Origin: Nissolia schottii
Lineage: Eukaryota > Streptophyta > Magnoliopsida > Fabales > Fabaceae
Reading direction: 5' to 3'
Length of the DNA stretch: 64,000 nucleotides
Assembly: GCA_003254905.1 (NCBI GenBank)
Contig: QANU01099983.1
Location: forward strand, 488,377-552,376
Shown here: one piece after another, positions 10,367-20,878 of the stretch
How the letters are laid out: each line of letters opens with the position of its first letter
Position numbering within the stretch: the first letter of the stretch is position 1
Translations under genes and position numbers: made by a program
Notes under the pieces: generated by a model
Database searches by the model: none
Seen by the model: only the letters and a program-made list of their open reading frames with translations
Told to the model about the DNA's origin: nothing

Positions 10367-10645
10367 ATGGGTTTCCGCTTACCAGGTATTAGAAGGGCAT
10401 CACTTTCTGCAAACCAAGCAAGTTCCAAGGGGCTTGAGGTTCCAAAAGGCTATCTTGCTGTCTATGTTGGAGACAAAATGAGGCGGATCGTGATTCCAAT
10501 ATCGTACTTAAACCAACCTTCATTTCAAGAATTGCTATGTCAAGCAGAGGAAGAATATGGATATGATCATCCAACAGGAGGTCTCACAATTCCATGCAAG
10601 GAGGATGAGTTTCTAAACATCACTTCTCGCTTGAACGGGCCGTAG
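10367..10645 (+). CDS. SAUR: S6: SAUR family protein
   Basis: A 92-residue [24 protein letters not shown], then [22 protein letters not shown]. Ile replaces the usual Phe in RRFVIP. It also has Cys in [17 protein letters not shown] and Tyr for Phe in EEEYGY. The C-terminus ends LNGP. These changes are conservative within the family, and the frame is clean. Confidence 0.95.
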   Translation: MGFRLPGIRRASLSANQASSKGLEVPKGYLAVYVGDKMRRIVIPISYLNQPSFQELLCQAEEEYGYDHPTGGLTIPCKEDEFLNITSRLNGP

Positions 10646-10656
10646 ATCATGCTAGT

Positions 10657-10692
10657 GGAGACACATAGATTAGTTGAGACAAACATGTACAG
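10657..10692 (+). promoter_or_regulatory. DST element in the 3'UTR of S6
   Basis: GGAG, ACATAGATTAGTTGAGACA, then ATGTAC. This is a textbook DST about 11 bases after the stop codon. Confidence 0.85.
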
Positions 10693-10779
10693 AAGGATTT
10701 TTATTTTCTTGTTAAGACTTTCCATTTTGGTTTCTTCCTTGTACCATTACCCAGGAAGTGTAAAATTTTTACCTGAATT

Positions 10780-11950
10780 AGAAAGTTATGACATAACATT
10801 GTTACAACACTTTTAGCTTTTGCTATATCTCAATGGACTCTACTATATGTAGTATCATTTATCAAATTTCGGTTAGTGCATATCAGTCTATTAGTTATAC
10901 ACACACAATTCCCTGCTTTCAAGTTATGGAGAGGAAACTCTAAAGAAATAATTCAACTGACACAATGAACTTGTGAATCAATTGTCCCTTTTTTAGTAGT
11001 AAGTAACCATTGGCCAATTAACTAACTAATGAATCAATATTCAAGATGGAATTAAAAGCAGTAAATGTTTAGTAAATAAATCAAATAATGGGCTCAATTG
11101 GTTCCCTAGTGTTGTTCAATCTATATCCATGTGAAAATGGAATGCAAAATACATTAGTTCAAGAACAGCCTTTCCCAATTGTTGTTAGATTCTTCAATAA
11201 CACGTGGCTCATTTAGTTCCTCCTTTCAGCACCACAAAATAGATTCCTTCTCTTAATTTTGTCCTCCTTCCCTTTCTATTATCACTGCAAAATTGACTCT
11301 AATATTTTACTAATCAAGCAGCACCATCACATGCATTATTGGTTATTTTTAGGGAAGCAATGAATGATATACTGATCATCTCCAACTACGGCAGGTAATG
11401 GTAGGTAACTGAAATTTAAATTGAGAACTTGATCTATGGTATTTGAAAGTAGCAAGTGCTAATTATTTTAGGAAGATAGTTTACAGCATAAACTTTTGCA
11501 ACTGTCATAGATGTTATGGACATGGACCCTTAGTTTAAGCTGTGAAGTCAAACGTATGATTTGTTCTTTCACTTTTGTAGGTGTTTAAACATTTGCTTCT
11601 TTCATTTTAAATTGTAAGTCTAGTTTTAAGGTTAAAAATTATAGAAAGGCAGTAGTTATTTCTGTAATTACAGAAGAAGATACTCCAAGCTAGTTTAACA
11701 GTGGTTCATGAGATTTTGACAAGTTCTGGTGGTTAATTAGTACTTTTCCTTGCAGAGCAAATCATCAAGCAATCAGCATCAGAACGGAGTCCTGTTAAAT
11801 TTGTTTCATAATGGAAGTTTATATGGATGACACTGTTGCTATACCATCTTGGAAAGGCTGCAGAATTTAGAAATAAGTAATTATGATTACTGGCATGCCC
11901 TTGACACAGGATCTTCAGTTGCCTCCTAACCATGATTTATATAGCTTTGA
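10780..11950. other. Intergenic, no gene seen
   Basis: About 1.2 kb of AT-rich sequence between S6 and the promoter unit of S7. The short minus-strand frame near 11733-11933 has no recognisable domain. I see no SAUR remnant. Confidence 0.5.
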
Positions 11951-12041
11951 ACTACATTATAATTTATCACAAAGATACTAGTTGGCAGTAACATGTCACC
12001 TCACCATTGAGTTGCATTATCAAAATGAAGACAACAAGTGA

Positions 12042-12313
12042 GTGACATGTCTACAAAAATATGGAGTGGGCAACAGATAATGTATGAAGTATGAACTAAC
12101 ATTTAAGTTTCCCTTGAGCACCTCTCATTTGATTTCATGTGGCTGCTCTATTAGCCATTCCTTGAGAAGGTGGGGTATGCACTCTTTTACAACTCCTTAA
12201 TCCTTCAGACAGCACCATGTGATCTCTCATCTGTATGCCTCCTATCCTTTAACCCCTTCGACAATCATTTATCTAAGAAATAGTCTTCCATAGAGTCTTA
12301 AAATCTATAAATA
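12042..12313 (+). promoter_or_regulatory. S7 promoter: partial composite motif, CATGTGAT, TATA
   Basis: GTGACATGTCTA at 12042 keeps the first two half-sites but the third is lost. CATGTGAT lies at 12216-12223 and TATAAATA at 12306-12313. No perfect TGTCTC is seen; CTCTCATCTGTATG occupies the AuxRE position, as in S9 and S14. Confidence 0.6.
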
Positions 12314-12433
12314 CACTCCCTCTTACCTTCAGAAAGAACACAAGTCATTTGCATCCTTAAGCATCAACACTTAGACACATCCTTCTTAAATTTGAGAGCT
12401 TTGCCTTGCTCTTCTTGCACACTAACACAAAAG

Positions 12434-12712
12434 ATGGGTTTCCGTATACCTGCTATTCGAAGGGCCTCGTCCAGTGCAAGCCAAGCAGCTTCAAGATCTG
12501 TGGACGTCCCAAAGGGCTATCTTGCAGTGTATGTTGGAGAGAATCAGAAGCGGTTTCTGATCCCCGTATCATACTTGAACCAACCTTCATTCCAAGACTT
12601 GTTGAGTCAAGCTGAAGAAGAGTTTGGATATGATCATCCCATGGGTGGCCTTACGATTCCTTGCAGTGAAAACGTCTTCCAACATATCACTTCTCGTTTG
12701 AACGGGCTATGA
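12434..12712 (+). CDS. SAUR: S7: SAUR family protein (PAIRR subgroup)
   Basis: A 92-residue SAUR beginning [20 protein letters not shown], the PAIRR-ENQKRF subgroup with S9, S11, S14 and S18. The core is [20 protein letters not shown] (Leu for Val) and [19 protein letters not shown]; the end is [12 protein letters not shown]. The upstream in-frame stretch with its own ATG at 12392 does not align beyond close paralogues and is taken as leader. Confidence 0.95.
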   Translation: MGFRIPAIRRASSSASQAASRSVDVPKGYLAVYVGENQKRFLIPVSYLNQPSFQDLLSQAEEEFGYDHPMGGLTIPCSENVFQHITSRLNGL

Positions 12713-12720
12713 ATCTCACA

Positions 12721-12760
12721 CTGATATAGATAGATTAGTATACACATTTTGTAGCATAGG
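12721..12760 (+). promoter_or_regulatory. DST-like element in the 3'UTR of S7
   Basis: GATATAGATAGATTAGTATAC followed by ATTTTGTAG. It has a duplicated TAGA step in the core and no GGAG; this variant is shared by the PAIRR subgroup (S11, S14, S18). Confidence 0.55.
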
Positions 12761-13029
12761 AAAATTCTATACTTGTAAAGATTAAACCATTTTCTCAGGA
12801 AATGAAAGATGAATGGTTATTAAAATGACAGATTCGGAGCATTTCCCCTGTTTTTTTGTTTAATGACAATGACCGAGTTTAGCTATTCTTGTGTTTCTGT
12901 TTTTATAAACTCCAGCTTTCTCCTCTGCATGCACTAGAACCTCATGCAGTAATGGCAACGCTGCTTGGTGTTAGAAAAATCAGACTTGATTGTTTTAATG
13001 AATTCCAATGATGCAGTAAATAAAATATT

Positions 13030-13330
13030 GTAGCAATTAGCATGTGATATTGCTTTTTTGTGCTTCAATGAGGATCTAATCTGAGCTAGTATTATGTTAA
13101 TAACATTGTTTTTATTCATAAATCCAATATGTATGAACTGTTACTTGGGATCCACGCTTCCAAGTTAGTATCGCAAATATACAAAGGATTAAGTGGAAAA
13201 TATGAGATTTACCTCTCCTTTTACACAATTTGTGTGGCAGCCTCCTCTGGTGTATGCATGATTTTGGATACCTGAACTGGAAGGCTCACCATGAGAGTAA
13301 AGCTCAAGATCTTACATAAAGAGAACAAGT
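13030..13330 (+). pseudogene. Orphan downstream flank of a lost SAUR
   Basis: Matches the 3' side of S15 (about 25765-26060): GATATTGCTTTTTT, GAGGATC, GAGCTAG.ATTATGTTAAT, GCCTCCTCTGGTG, and GGATACCTGAA follow in the same order. In S15 this lies after an SSSFNANQ-type SAUR; here it follows the S7 flank directly. A SAUR between S7 and this point was probably deleted. Confidence 0.6.
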
Positions 13331-13339
13331 ATCAAGCCA

Positions 13340-13850
13340 CTTAAATCAATTTGACACTAATTGAATTCTCGAAAAGACTAAACGAAAGGGCTGTTGATGT
13401 GTTTTGAGATTTTTATCTACTGCAGTATCTGTTTTAATGTTATGTTAGATTTCAATCTTTTTCTTATTTGTGTAATGAGTGCTGGTGCTGTCATAAGTTG
13501 CCAATAGTTTGGCTTAGCAATTGCAGCAAGTTGTGCAGGGTAATGTATAAGTTCCTTAGTTGAAAGAATGAAGAGAAGTCTTCAAGTTTCATTTCAGAAA
13601 TCTGTTTCTGAACTTACAGGTCGATATGAGGCAATGCTTGGAGGGATGATAAAATAGAAGAGAAGCAGAAATCCGAAGATTAAGGGGGCATGGCGGGTAA
13701 GGAAAGATAACACAAACACAGTAAGTGTGTATAATATTGTAATCATTTTAATTTTACTGTAAACAATGAAACTAATAATAAACATGTTCCACTTTTGCAT
13801 GAAAGCAAAGGGAAAGCAGAAACAATCTACTGGCTGTACAATTGTACTCT
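13340..13850. other. Intergenic, no gene seen
   Basis: Sequence between the orphan flank and the 3' end of S8, with no recognisable gene. A 68-codon minus frame (13594-13800) is hydrophobic but unsupported. Confidence 0.45.
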
Positions 13851-13923
13851 ACAAAATTTGTTTTGATTTGAGCTAATGTAGGTAGGTTATGTCAGTCTTT
13901 TTGTTCTGAATTTGATGAACAAT

Positions 13924-14190
13924 TCAAGGCAGAATTGATATGATATCTAAGAACAAATCTTCTCCGCAAGGAATTGTGAGGCCACCCATTGGATGATGGT
14001 ACCCAAATTCTTCTTCTGCTTTACATAGTAACTCTTGAAACGATGGTTGGTTCAAGTATGCTATTGGAATCACGAACCGCTTCATTTTTTCTCCCACATA
14101 CACTGCAACATACCCTTTCGGGACTTCTCCGCCCTTCAAAGTCGCTTCTGTTTGTGTAACTCTTCTAATGCCAGGTAAACGAAAGGCCAT
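13924..14190 (-). CDS. SAUR: S8: SAUR family protein, divergent ends
   Basis: An 88-residue, most divergent of the open members: [22 protein letters not shown], then [26 protein letters not shown] and [17 protein letters not shown] (His for Asp). The C-terminus ends FLDIISILP, so the usual TSRLNG tail is replaced and shortened. The core is intact, so it may still be functional. A DST match is poor (13850-13900). Head-to-head with S9 (about 1.0 kb, part of it an apparent assembly duplication). Confidence 0.9.
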   Translation of the reverse strand: MAFRLPGIRRVTQTEATLKGGEVPKGYVAVYVGEKMKRFVIPIAYLNQPSFQELLCKAEEEFGYHHPMGGLTIPCGEDLFLDIISILP

Positions 14191-14298
14191 GGTTTCTTCT
14201 TGGTTACTAACTTCACACACAACCCTAAAGAATGATCTCAAATAACTTGTATGAGAAACAAGTTTTCAAATCTGATGTTTTAGTATAAGAATGCAATG

Positions 14299-14540
14299 AT
14301 ATGAGTATCTATTTATAAAGATCAATAGGGTGCTTGAAATGTGTGGATACCCTTCTCTACGGAATTGAATGATGGGGTCTAGTGAGAGACAAGGGCTCAT
14401 GAACCATCACATGCTGTTGNTATGAGTATCTATATATAAAAATCAATAGGGTGCTTGAAATGTGTGGATACCCTTCTCTACGGAATTGAATGATGGGGTC
14501 TAGTGAGAGACAAGGGCTCATGAACCATCACATGCTGTTG
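14299..14540. repeat. 121-bp near-identical duplication flanking a single N
   Basis: 14299-14419 and 14421-14540 are nearly the same sequence, separated only by an N at 14420; both end AACCATCACATGCTGTTG. This looks like two contig or haplotype ends that overlap and were not merged, rather than a biological tandem repeat. It duplicates the TATA and CATGTGAT region of S8. Confidence 0.85.
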
Positions 14541-14698
14541 TCTTTGAGGTCTTAAACAATAAGTACTAGTGATTTGAAGTAAATGGTCCATCCTATAGAA
14601 GATTTTCCAACACACTCACTGCTTGAAAATGAAAGAGATTTATTTAAGCAATGTAATGGACTAGTCCTTACGTTCAGGACATGCTCAAGACATCTCAC
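14309..14698 (-). promoter_or_regulatory. S8 promoter (partly duplicated by the assembly join)
   Basis: On the minus strand: TATA at about 14309-14317 (second copy about 14430), TGTCTC at 14386-14391, CATGTGAT at 14406-14413 (second copy 14527-14534), and the composite motif at 14678-14698 with two GACA half-sites. Without the duplicated 121 bp the motif would lie about 367 bp from the ATG, as in its paralogues. Confidence 0.65.
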
Positions 14699-14800
14699 AT
14701 TTCCATAATATTCATAATTGTTCTCCTATCCCAGTTATTAGTTTAGCACATGGAAGCTATATATATCAGCATTGAGTTGCTATATCAATATGAAGAAAAT

Positions 14801-15072
14801 GTGACATGTCTAAAGCATGTCTTCAAAAACAGTGACACCAATTAATGCATGAGCAAATACAAGGTTCTAGTTGAGCTTATCTCAATTGATTGCAAGTGGC
14901 TGCTCTACTAGCCATTCTTTGAAAAAGGTGGGGTATACACTCTTATACAAACATGGACACCTTCTAAGACAGCACCATGTGATCTCTCATCTGTATGCCC
15001 CCCATTCTTAACCCTTTCAACAATCATTTCTCTTGTAAAAAAGTTTCCAAATAATCTTAAAATCTATAAATA
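14801..15072 (+). promoter_or_regulatory. S9 promoter with the best composite TGTC motif
   Basis: 14801-14821 is the consensus copy GTGACATGTCTAAAGCATGTC minus nothing at the half-sites: GACA next to TGTC, then seven bases, then TGTC. CATGTGAT is at 14976-14983 and TATAAATA at 15065-15072. Confidence 0.7.
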
Positions 15073-15195
15073 CACTTCCTCTTATCTTCAAAAACAACAC
15101 AAGCCATTGGCATCCGTAAGCATCAATACTTGGACACAGTCTTCTTAAATTTGAGAGCTTTGCCTTGTTCTTCTTCGTGCATACTAAAACAAAAG

Positions 15196-15474
15196 ATGGG
15201 TTTCCGTTTACCAGCTATTCGAAGGGCCTCATTCAATGCTAGCCAAGCAGCTTCAAAATCAGTGGAAGTCCCAAAGGGCTATCTTGCAGTGTATGTCGGG
15301 GAGAATCAAAAGCGGTTTGTGATCCCTATATCATACTTGAACCAACCGTCATTCAAAGACTTGTTGAGTCAAGCCGAGGAAGAGTTTGGATATGATCATC
15401 CCATGGGTGGCCTTACGATTCCTTGCAGCGAACATGTCTTCCAACAGATCACTTCTCGCTTGGATGGGCAATGA
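15196..15474 (+). CDS. SAUR: S9: SAUR family protein (PAIRR subgroup)
   Basis: A 92-residue [66 protein letters not shown], ending [12 protein letters not shown]. Lys replaces Gln in SFKDLL. The DGQ tail is shared with the broken S14, its block-duplication partner. Clean frame and complete promoter and DST suggest an active gene. Confidence 0.95.
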   Translation: MGFRLPAIRRASFNASQAASKSVEVPKGYLAVYVGENQKRFVIPISYLNQPSFKDLLSQAEEEFGYDHPMGGLTIPCSEHVFQQITSRLDGQ

Positions 15475-15485
15475 ACCTCGCACTG

Positions 15486-15525
15486 CAGGAGGCTGACATA
15501 GATTAGTATACCAATTTTGTACAAT
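15486..15525 (+). promoter_or_regulatory. DST element in the 3'UTR of S9
   Basis: GGAGG, CTGACATAGATTAGTATAC, then TTTTGTACA. Good match in order and spacing. Confidence 0.75.
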
Positions 15526-15599
15526 AGGAAACTAAATTGTATAGATTACACCTTTTTCTCAGGAAATGAAAGATGAATGACCAATAGAATGACAAATTC

Positions 15600-16770
15600 A
15601 GAGTATTTTCTCTATTTTTGTTGTTTAATGACAAGGAATTCTTCAACTACTCTAGTGTTTTTATTTGAATTGACTCCAGTTTTCTCCTCTCCCTGCAACT
15701 AGGACCTTACGCAGTAATGGCAACACTGCTTGGTGTTAGAAAAATCAGATTTGACTGTTCTCATGAATTCCAATGATACGTACGCATGTAAAATTATCTG
15801 ATTATAAGATTTTAATAAATAAATAAATGCATGTAAAACTATAATTCACAGCCCAAATTCCAACCGCTAAGGCAGATCCACATTAACAATGCACTTAGAA
15901 TCTTGGTTTAATTATTCCCATGAATTTCAATGCATGACATCTCTATAGCTAAAGAAACTTCTCATTCATTGAAGGTATGGTTTATCTATATATGCATATT
16001 ATCTTATTTCTTTATTTAAGTTTTAACCAACCCTTAAATTTCCAAAATGTAATATCAGTGCTGTACTCATCAGATTTAAGTGATAATCGTGTTCAAGGCC
16101 AAGTGCAGCTGCTTTACAGATTTCTCATCCTAACTAGCTCAACGGCCAAAGCAAAAAACTGGAAAACTAGAAAAGAAAAAAAAAAAAAAAGAAAATCAGT
16201 TTCAGTGCTTTAAGAAATCAATAATTCTATATTTATTAGCCTAATAAGGGATCTAGACATCATTAGACGCTACAGATTTTCGAAGTGCTTGAGACCTCGG
16301 GAAAGCTCACAAAACTTTGAGGCTCCAAATTGAGAAATTGATCAAATCAACAAAGCTCCAAATTTAAATGTAGAAATTTTATGAGGCTTAGTTTTAAGTA
16401 ACTAATTACAGTTCTACAGAACCCTTAAAGTTTAAAGCATGCCTTGCATAATTCACATTGACAAATATAATAAATATACCTTTTGATCTATTTTAGTTAA
16501 TAGGAGGTAGCAACTTAGCAACAAATCTATATAGACAAACACTAAACAGTGGACATTTTCACTGCTTTAGTAATCAGTGAGGTGGTTGGCTTGAATGTGG
16601 GACCATATTCATGCCATTCAAGTACCAGTGATGTTGGGAATTAGGATATTGTCACAAAATGTGGTCATCTTTAGCCTCCAATCCAATTATTTAATAGATA
16701 TCAGTATCAGCTAGAATTCATGGTTTATAGATTAGATTCAAAGAAATGGTAGGTTATCAGGATGAAGAAC
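15600..16770. other. Interval between S9 and S10, no gene seen
   Basis: It is duplicated at about 23830-24950 between S14 and S15. It has no domain-bearing frame. An A-rich run sits at 16171-16190. The conservation between the two copies reflects common descent, not demonstrable function. Confidence 0.5.
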
Positions 16771-16774
16771 CTAT

Positions 16775-17057
16775 GTGATATGTTCTAAGCATGTCTGGAA
16801 CATAAGAAGTTTCCCACTACATCAGCTTTGTATTTAACCATTTATTAGCTTCGCAGCTGTCTCTTTCTACAGGTGGCAACTATGTTGGCAAGAATTCTCA
16901 AATCTCAAGTAACCCTTCATAAACACATTGGAGACAATACCATGTGATCTCTCATTATCCCTTGTCTCTAACCAGACCCTACCAAATGGCACTTCAACCA
17001 TTCACTTCAGAAGAGAATTGTCTCCACAGAAACTGGTATGCGGTATATCTATATATA
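16775..17057 (+). promoter_or_regulatory. S10 promoter (of a broken gene)
   Basis: Composite motif at 16775-16795 with only the last TGTC intact, CATGTGAT at 16941-16948, a perfect TGTCTC at 16963-16968 and TATATATA at about 17050. The promoter is in better shape than the coding region. Confidence 0.6.
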
Positions 17058-17163
17058 CTCCCCATGGCATTCTCAAAGCAACACAAGTCAATAGCAACAA
17101 TATTTCTTCCTTACACCCTTTGAGATCATTACATTCTCAAGCAACACAAATCAACAGAAAACA

Positions 17164-17444
17164 ATGGGATTTCGCTTACCTGGTATCAGAAGATCATCAT
17201 CATTCAATGCAAACCAAGCATCTTCAAAAGATGGGGAGGTTCCAAACGGCTATCTTGCAGTGTATGTTGGAGAGTAAATGAAGCGGCTTGTGATTCCGAT
17301 TTCTTTCTTGAATCAACATTCATTTCAAGAACTGCTAAGCCAAGCTGAAGAAGAATTCGATATGATCATCCAATGGGCGGTCTCACAATTCCTTGCACCG
17401 AAGATGCTTTCTTGAACTTCACTTCTCGCTTGAATGGACAATAA
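17164..17444 (+). pseudogene. SAUR: S10: broken SAUR (stop codon and frameshift)
   Basis: It begins [18 protein letters not shown] and is recognisable to the end, but an in-frame TAA at 17275-17277 replaces the Lys codon of the YVGEKMKRF segment, and one base is missing near 17359 in the EEEFGYDHP block. Gly-to-Asn in [11 protein letters not shown] and Leu for Phe in KRLVIP add to the decay. The core is cut in half, so no full SAUR can be made. A DST follows (17460-17498). The open paralogue is S15. Confidence 0.9.
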
Positions 17445-17459
17445 AGTCAAAAACTGAAG

Positions 17460-17498
17460 AAGACTGACTTAGATTAGTTGAGAGACAATTTTGTACAG
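17460..17498 (+). promoter_or_regulatory. DST element downstream of S10
   Basis: GACTTAGATTAGTTGAGAGACA followed by TTTTGTACAGC; the core differs from ATAGATTAG by one base. Confidence 0.6.
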
Positions 17499-17580
17499 CA
17501 GGCACTTGAAATTTTTCTTTTTATTCTTACTTTGTAGTGAAAACTACCATCTCAGTGAAATGTCAAGGATGTAAATATTG

Positions 17581-18051
17581 GAACTTCCTCCAATTTCAAT
17601 GAATTTATACACTATCTATGAAAACTTATAGACTGTCATTGCCTTTCATATGCTCTTTACAGAAAAGTGTGTATTACTATTAACTTCCAATCGAATTTGA
17701 GCTGAATTTTGGGAGAAATTAGCTAAACCTTGGCCCCAATGTTTTCAGCACCTAAAATTCTCTCTAAATCTTTATAGCAGCAAAATTTTACCTCCAAAGT
17801 TCTTACTAAACTAAGCACACCACTAGTTGGTTGTACTTGCAAAATGAACGATCTCACGATGTGAATTGTGAAGTGAAGAAAAAAAGAAGCTTTCTAACTG
17901 ATTTTAAATATAAATAAATTGGATTCAAGTTTGGATAAGTGATTGCTCTCTTCATTTTTTTGTTCAGTTCTTCTGACATTACAACTTACAAGCCATCCGT
18001 GTGAACATGAATGCAAGTAATGGTACATGTTTAATGTTAGCAAATGAATTC
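17581..18051. other. Intergenic, no gene seen
   Basis: AT-rich spacer between S10 and the left edge of the inverted duplication. Nothing recognisable. Confidence 0.5.
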
Positions 18052-18299
18052 ACTGCTTATGATGCACTGCTCCACTTCTCTAGATATTTCTCTAGATACT
18101 AGCAAAGGAAGTGGCAATAAAGAAATTTGAAGTTCTGTTTTGTTACATTGACTAAGATATTTCTCTAAATTGTTTTTTAAATGTTTGAATGAAATGGATG
18201 GCTCTTTTGTACAGCCATATATAATGTATTCCAAGTTCAAGCAACATTAACTAGTTTGGATAACGTCATCAATTAAAAGAGGTTTTCGTCGTCTCCAAG

Positions 18300-18470
18300 G
18301 ATTGTGATGTAGTTACTCTCAAGTAGATTTCATGGTTTACAGATCGAATTTCAAGTATCGGTTGCTTTATAGGAATACAAACACAAGATTTGATATGTTC
18401 GGAACATGTCTCAAAAATGGAGATTTAAGCGACCAGGTTTATCTCAAAGGAAGATTTTCCGAGAGGGTGG
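18300..18470 (+). pseudogene. Orphan promoter fragment of an S10-type SAUR
   Basis: TTTCATGGTTTACAGAT, then GATATGTTCGGAACATGTCTC at about 18390-18412, follow the order seen upstream of S10 (16710-16800). No gene of that type follows; the sequence passes into the S11 promoter unit. The mirrored copy is at about 35700-35900. Confidence 0.55.
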
Positions 18471-18568
18471 GGCATGTATCTTATATCTAAAGTAACCCTT
18501 GATGAAAACCTTCGTAAGATGATACCAGAACTATTGAGTTGAATTATCAAAATGAAGACAAGAAGTGA

Positions 18569-18837
18569 GTGACATATCTAAATCATGTCTACAAAATATA
18601 GAGGTGGCAACAAATAATGTATGAACAAACATTGAAGTTTCACTTGATCTTATCTCATTTGATTGCAAGTGGCAGCTCTATTGGCCATTCTTAGAGAAGG
18701 TGAGGCATGTACTCTTATTCAACTTCTTAATCCTTCATACAGTTATCTAAGACAACACCATGTGATCTCCCTTCTATATGTCCCCCTTCAACAATTATTT
18801 CTCTAAGGTTTCCAAACAGTCTTAGAATCTATAAATA
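18569..18837 (+). promoter_or_regulatory. S11 promoter: composite motif, CATGTGAT, TATA
   Basis: Composite motif at 18569-18589 (GACA and final TGTC kept, middle half-site TATC), CATGTGAT at 18759-18766, TATAAATA at 18830-18837. The motif-to-ATG distance is 367 bp. Confidence 0.65.
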
Positions 18838-18955
18838 CACTTCCTCTTACCTTCAAAAACAACAGAAGTCATTGGCATCTTGAAGCATCAACATTTAAAC
18901 ACACTCTTAAACTTGAGAACTTTGCCTGGTTCTTCTTGCATACTAAGACAAAAAA

Positions 18956-19234
18956 ATGGGTTTCCGTTTACCTGCTATCCGAAGGGCGCGATTCTCTGCC
19001 AGCCAAGCAGCTTCAAAATCTGTTGAAGTTCCGAAGGGCCATGTTGCAGTTTATGTCGGAGAGAATCAGAAGCGGTTTGTGATCCCCATAGCATACTTGA
19101 ATCAACCTTTATTCCAACATATGTTGAGTCAAGCTGAGGAGGAGTTTGGATATGATCATCCCATGGGTGGTCTCACAATTCCTTGCAGTGAACATGTCTT
19201 CCAACAGATCACTTCTCGCTTGAATGGGCTATGA
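18956..19234 (+). CDS. SAUR: S11: SAUR family protein (PAIRR subgroup)
   Basis: A 92-residue [59 protein letters not shown]. His-Val replaces Tyr-Leu in KGYLAVYVG and Phe follows Leu in PLFQ. The rest of the core ([17 protein letters not shown]) is standard and the tail is TSRLNGL. The mirrored copy S18 differs at five residues. Confidence 0.95.
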   Translation: MGFRLPAIRRARFSASQAASKSVEVPKGHVAVYVGENQKRFVIPIAYLNQPLFQHMLSQAEEEFGYDHPMGGLTIPCSEHVFQQITSRLNGL

Positions 19235-19245
19235 GTCTCACTGTA

Positions 19246-19287
19246 GAAGACTAACATAGATAGATTAGTATACAGATTTTGTACAAT
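19246..19287 (+). promoter_or_regulatory. DST-like element in the 3'UTR of S11
   Basis: GAAGACTAACATAGATAGATTAG, spacer, TTTTGTACAATAG; the core has the duplicated TAGA step typical of this subgroup. Confidence 0.65.
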
Positions 19288-19299
19288 AGCTTAGTATAG

Positions 19300-20400
19300 A
19301 CAAATTCACAAACTGTAGATTCTGTTTTTTGAGTAATGACAATGAATTCAATGACACAAGTATATCTGTTTATCAACAGCAATGTTCACTTCTCCCTGCA
19401 AATAGGAGCCTATATGAGCATGGCTACTTGACAAAAGAAAAACCAGATTTGGCTGGTCTAATAAATTTCAACGCAGGAACAGCACACGTGATTCCTAGCA
19501 AAGGCAGAAAAGTGTTTTTCTTATGATCAAAGAGAAAGATAACTATTTGAGACGAAGTTATAATAACCATTTTTTCTTTGGGTTAAGAAAATGCTATGAG
19601 AGTGAGTGTTTGGTCACAGATATGTGCAGTATCATTGACTCAGCATTAAGGTTTAATTATTCCCTTGAATAACACTTGCTTACTTGTATTGAAGGTCAAC
19701 TACCGTTTCTCTACTATTGCATATCTTTCTCATTCTGACTAGCTGGTTGGCAGAAGTGGAAAACTGAAAAATAAAATAAAATCTAAGTGTTATGCAAAAC
19801 TAGAATTTCTATATTTTGTTTTCAGCAGTTTCTTAACTCTTCACTCAGACTATCTCAACTTCTCAAGCGTGTCTTGAGCACAAATATGTCAGCCAACTAA
19901 ATGTTCAATTAGACAAGCATTAGGTGCTGGTGTGTACAGATTTCTCTGGTTTCAGTTTGTACATCTTTGCTTTGGCCAATAAAGTGAGGCATTAATTCAG
20001 GCACACACAATTTCTTCATCTTTATTAAAAGACATCACGAACTATACACTACCATGTGATCATTCATGCACATGTAACAACAACTATGATGGTGGATAAG
20101 GAAAATGGAAGAATCAATGACCCTTAGGAAAAATTGGCATGATTTTGCAGTGGCCAGTGATGAATTGATGATAGAAGAGGAAGGATCACAGAAATAACTG
20201 AAGATAACTATTAAAAGCTTACAGCCTGATAGATAGTTAGTGACCTGAATTTCATAACGATACTACTCCGTATATTAGAACCCAAAGAGATTGGACAAAA
20301 GCCAAGTGTTTTAATAATGTCTTGTCATTACTTTCTCATTAAGATACATTTTTACACTTCCCAAGGAACGATGCAAAGAAGAAATCAAAATTGGAAAGTC
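19300..20400. other. Interval between S11 and S12, no gene seen
   Basis: Sequence between two convergent SAURs, mirrored at about 33800-34880. It includes a fragment near 19390-19470 similar to the S9 and S14 3' flanks. The 65-codon frame at 19329 is not supported: it lacks a paralogous frame in the mirrored copy. Confidence 0.5.
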
Positions 20401-20423
20401 TTTACAATAAAATAAAATGTCAT

Positions 20424-20459
20424 CTGTACATTTGCCTCAACTAATCTATCTCTCTCCCT
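20424..20459 (-). promoter_or_regulatory. DST element in the 3'UTR of S12
   Basis: On the minus strand: GGGAGAGAGATAGATTAGTTGAGGC, then ATGTACAG. GGAG and ATAGATTAG are both present. Confidence 0.7.
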
Positions 20460-20468
20460 TAGCCTGAT

Positions 20469-20747
20469 TTACAACTCTTTCAAGCGAGACGTGAGCTCTA
20501 GGAACTCATTCTCCCTGCATGGAATCGTGAGGCCACCCGTTGGATGATCATATCCAAATTCTTCTTCTGCTTGACTGAGTAGTTCTTGAAATGAAGGTTG
20601 GTTCAAGTATGACATAGGAATCACGAACCGTCTCATTTTATCTCCAACATAGACTGCAAGGTAGCCTTTTGGGACTTCAACACCCTTGGAAGATGCTTGG
20701 GTTGCTGAGAATGATGCCCTTCTAATGCCTGGAATGCGGAAACCCAT
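20469..20747 (-). CDS. SAUR: S12: SAUR family protein
   Basis: A 92-residue [69 protein letters not shown], tail [15 protein letters not shown]. The KEL ending is shared only with its mirrored copy S17, which differs at about six residues. The frame is open upstream but starts at a non-ATG codon there. Head-to-head with S13, 873 bp apart. Confidence 0.95.
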   Translation of the reverse strand: MGFRIPGIRRASFSATQASSKGVEVPKGYLAVYVGDKMRRFVIPMSYLNQPSFQELLSQAEEEFGYDHPTGGLTIPCRENEFLELTSRLKEL

Positions 20748-20878
20748 TGTTTTTTGTTGCTCCACACAAATAAACCAAAGTATTGATCTCAAAGGACTTG
20801 TACAAGAAAGAAATATTTTGAATTCTGATACTTAAGGATGCAAATGACTTGTGTTGCTAGAGAACCCAAGAAACAGTG

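Larger units (their letters stand above)
14714..17580 (+). repeat. Two-gene SAUR block, copy 1 (S9 and S10)
   Basis: About 2.8 kb that matches 22979-25760 in the same orientation: the S9 promoter and gene, the long interval, the S10 promoter and gene. Shared landmarks include AATTGTTCTC near the left edge and AGTGA.GTGGTTGGCT near 16576 and 24772. Confidence 0.8.
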
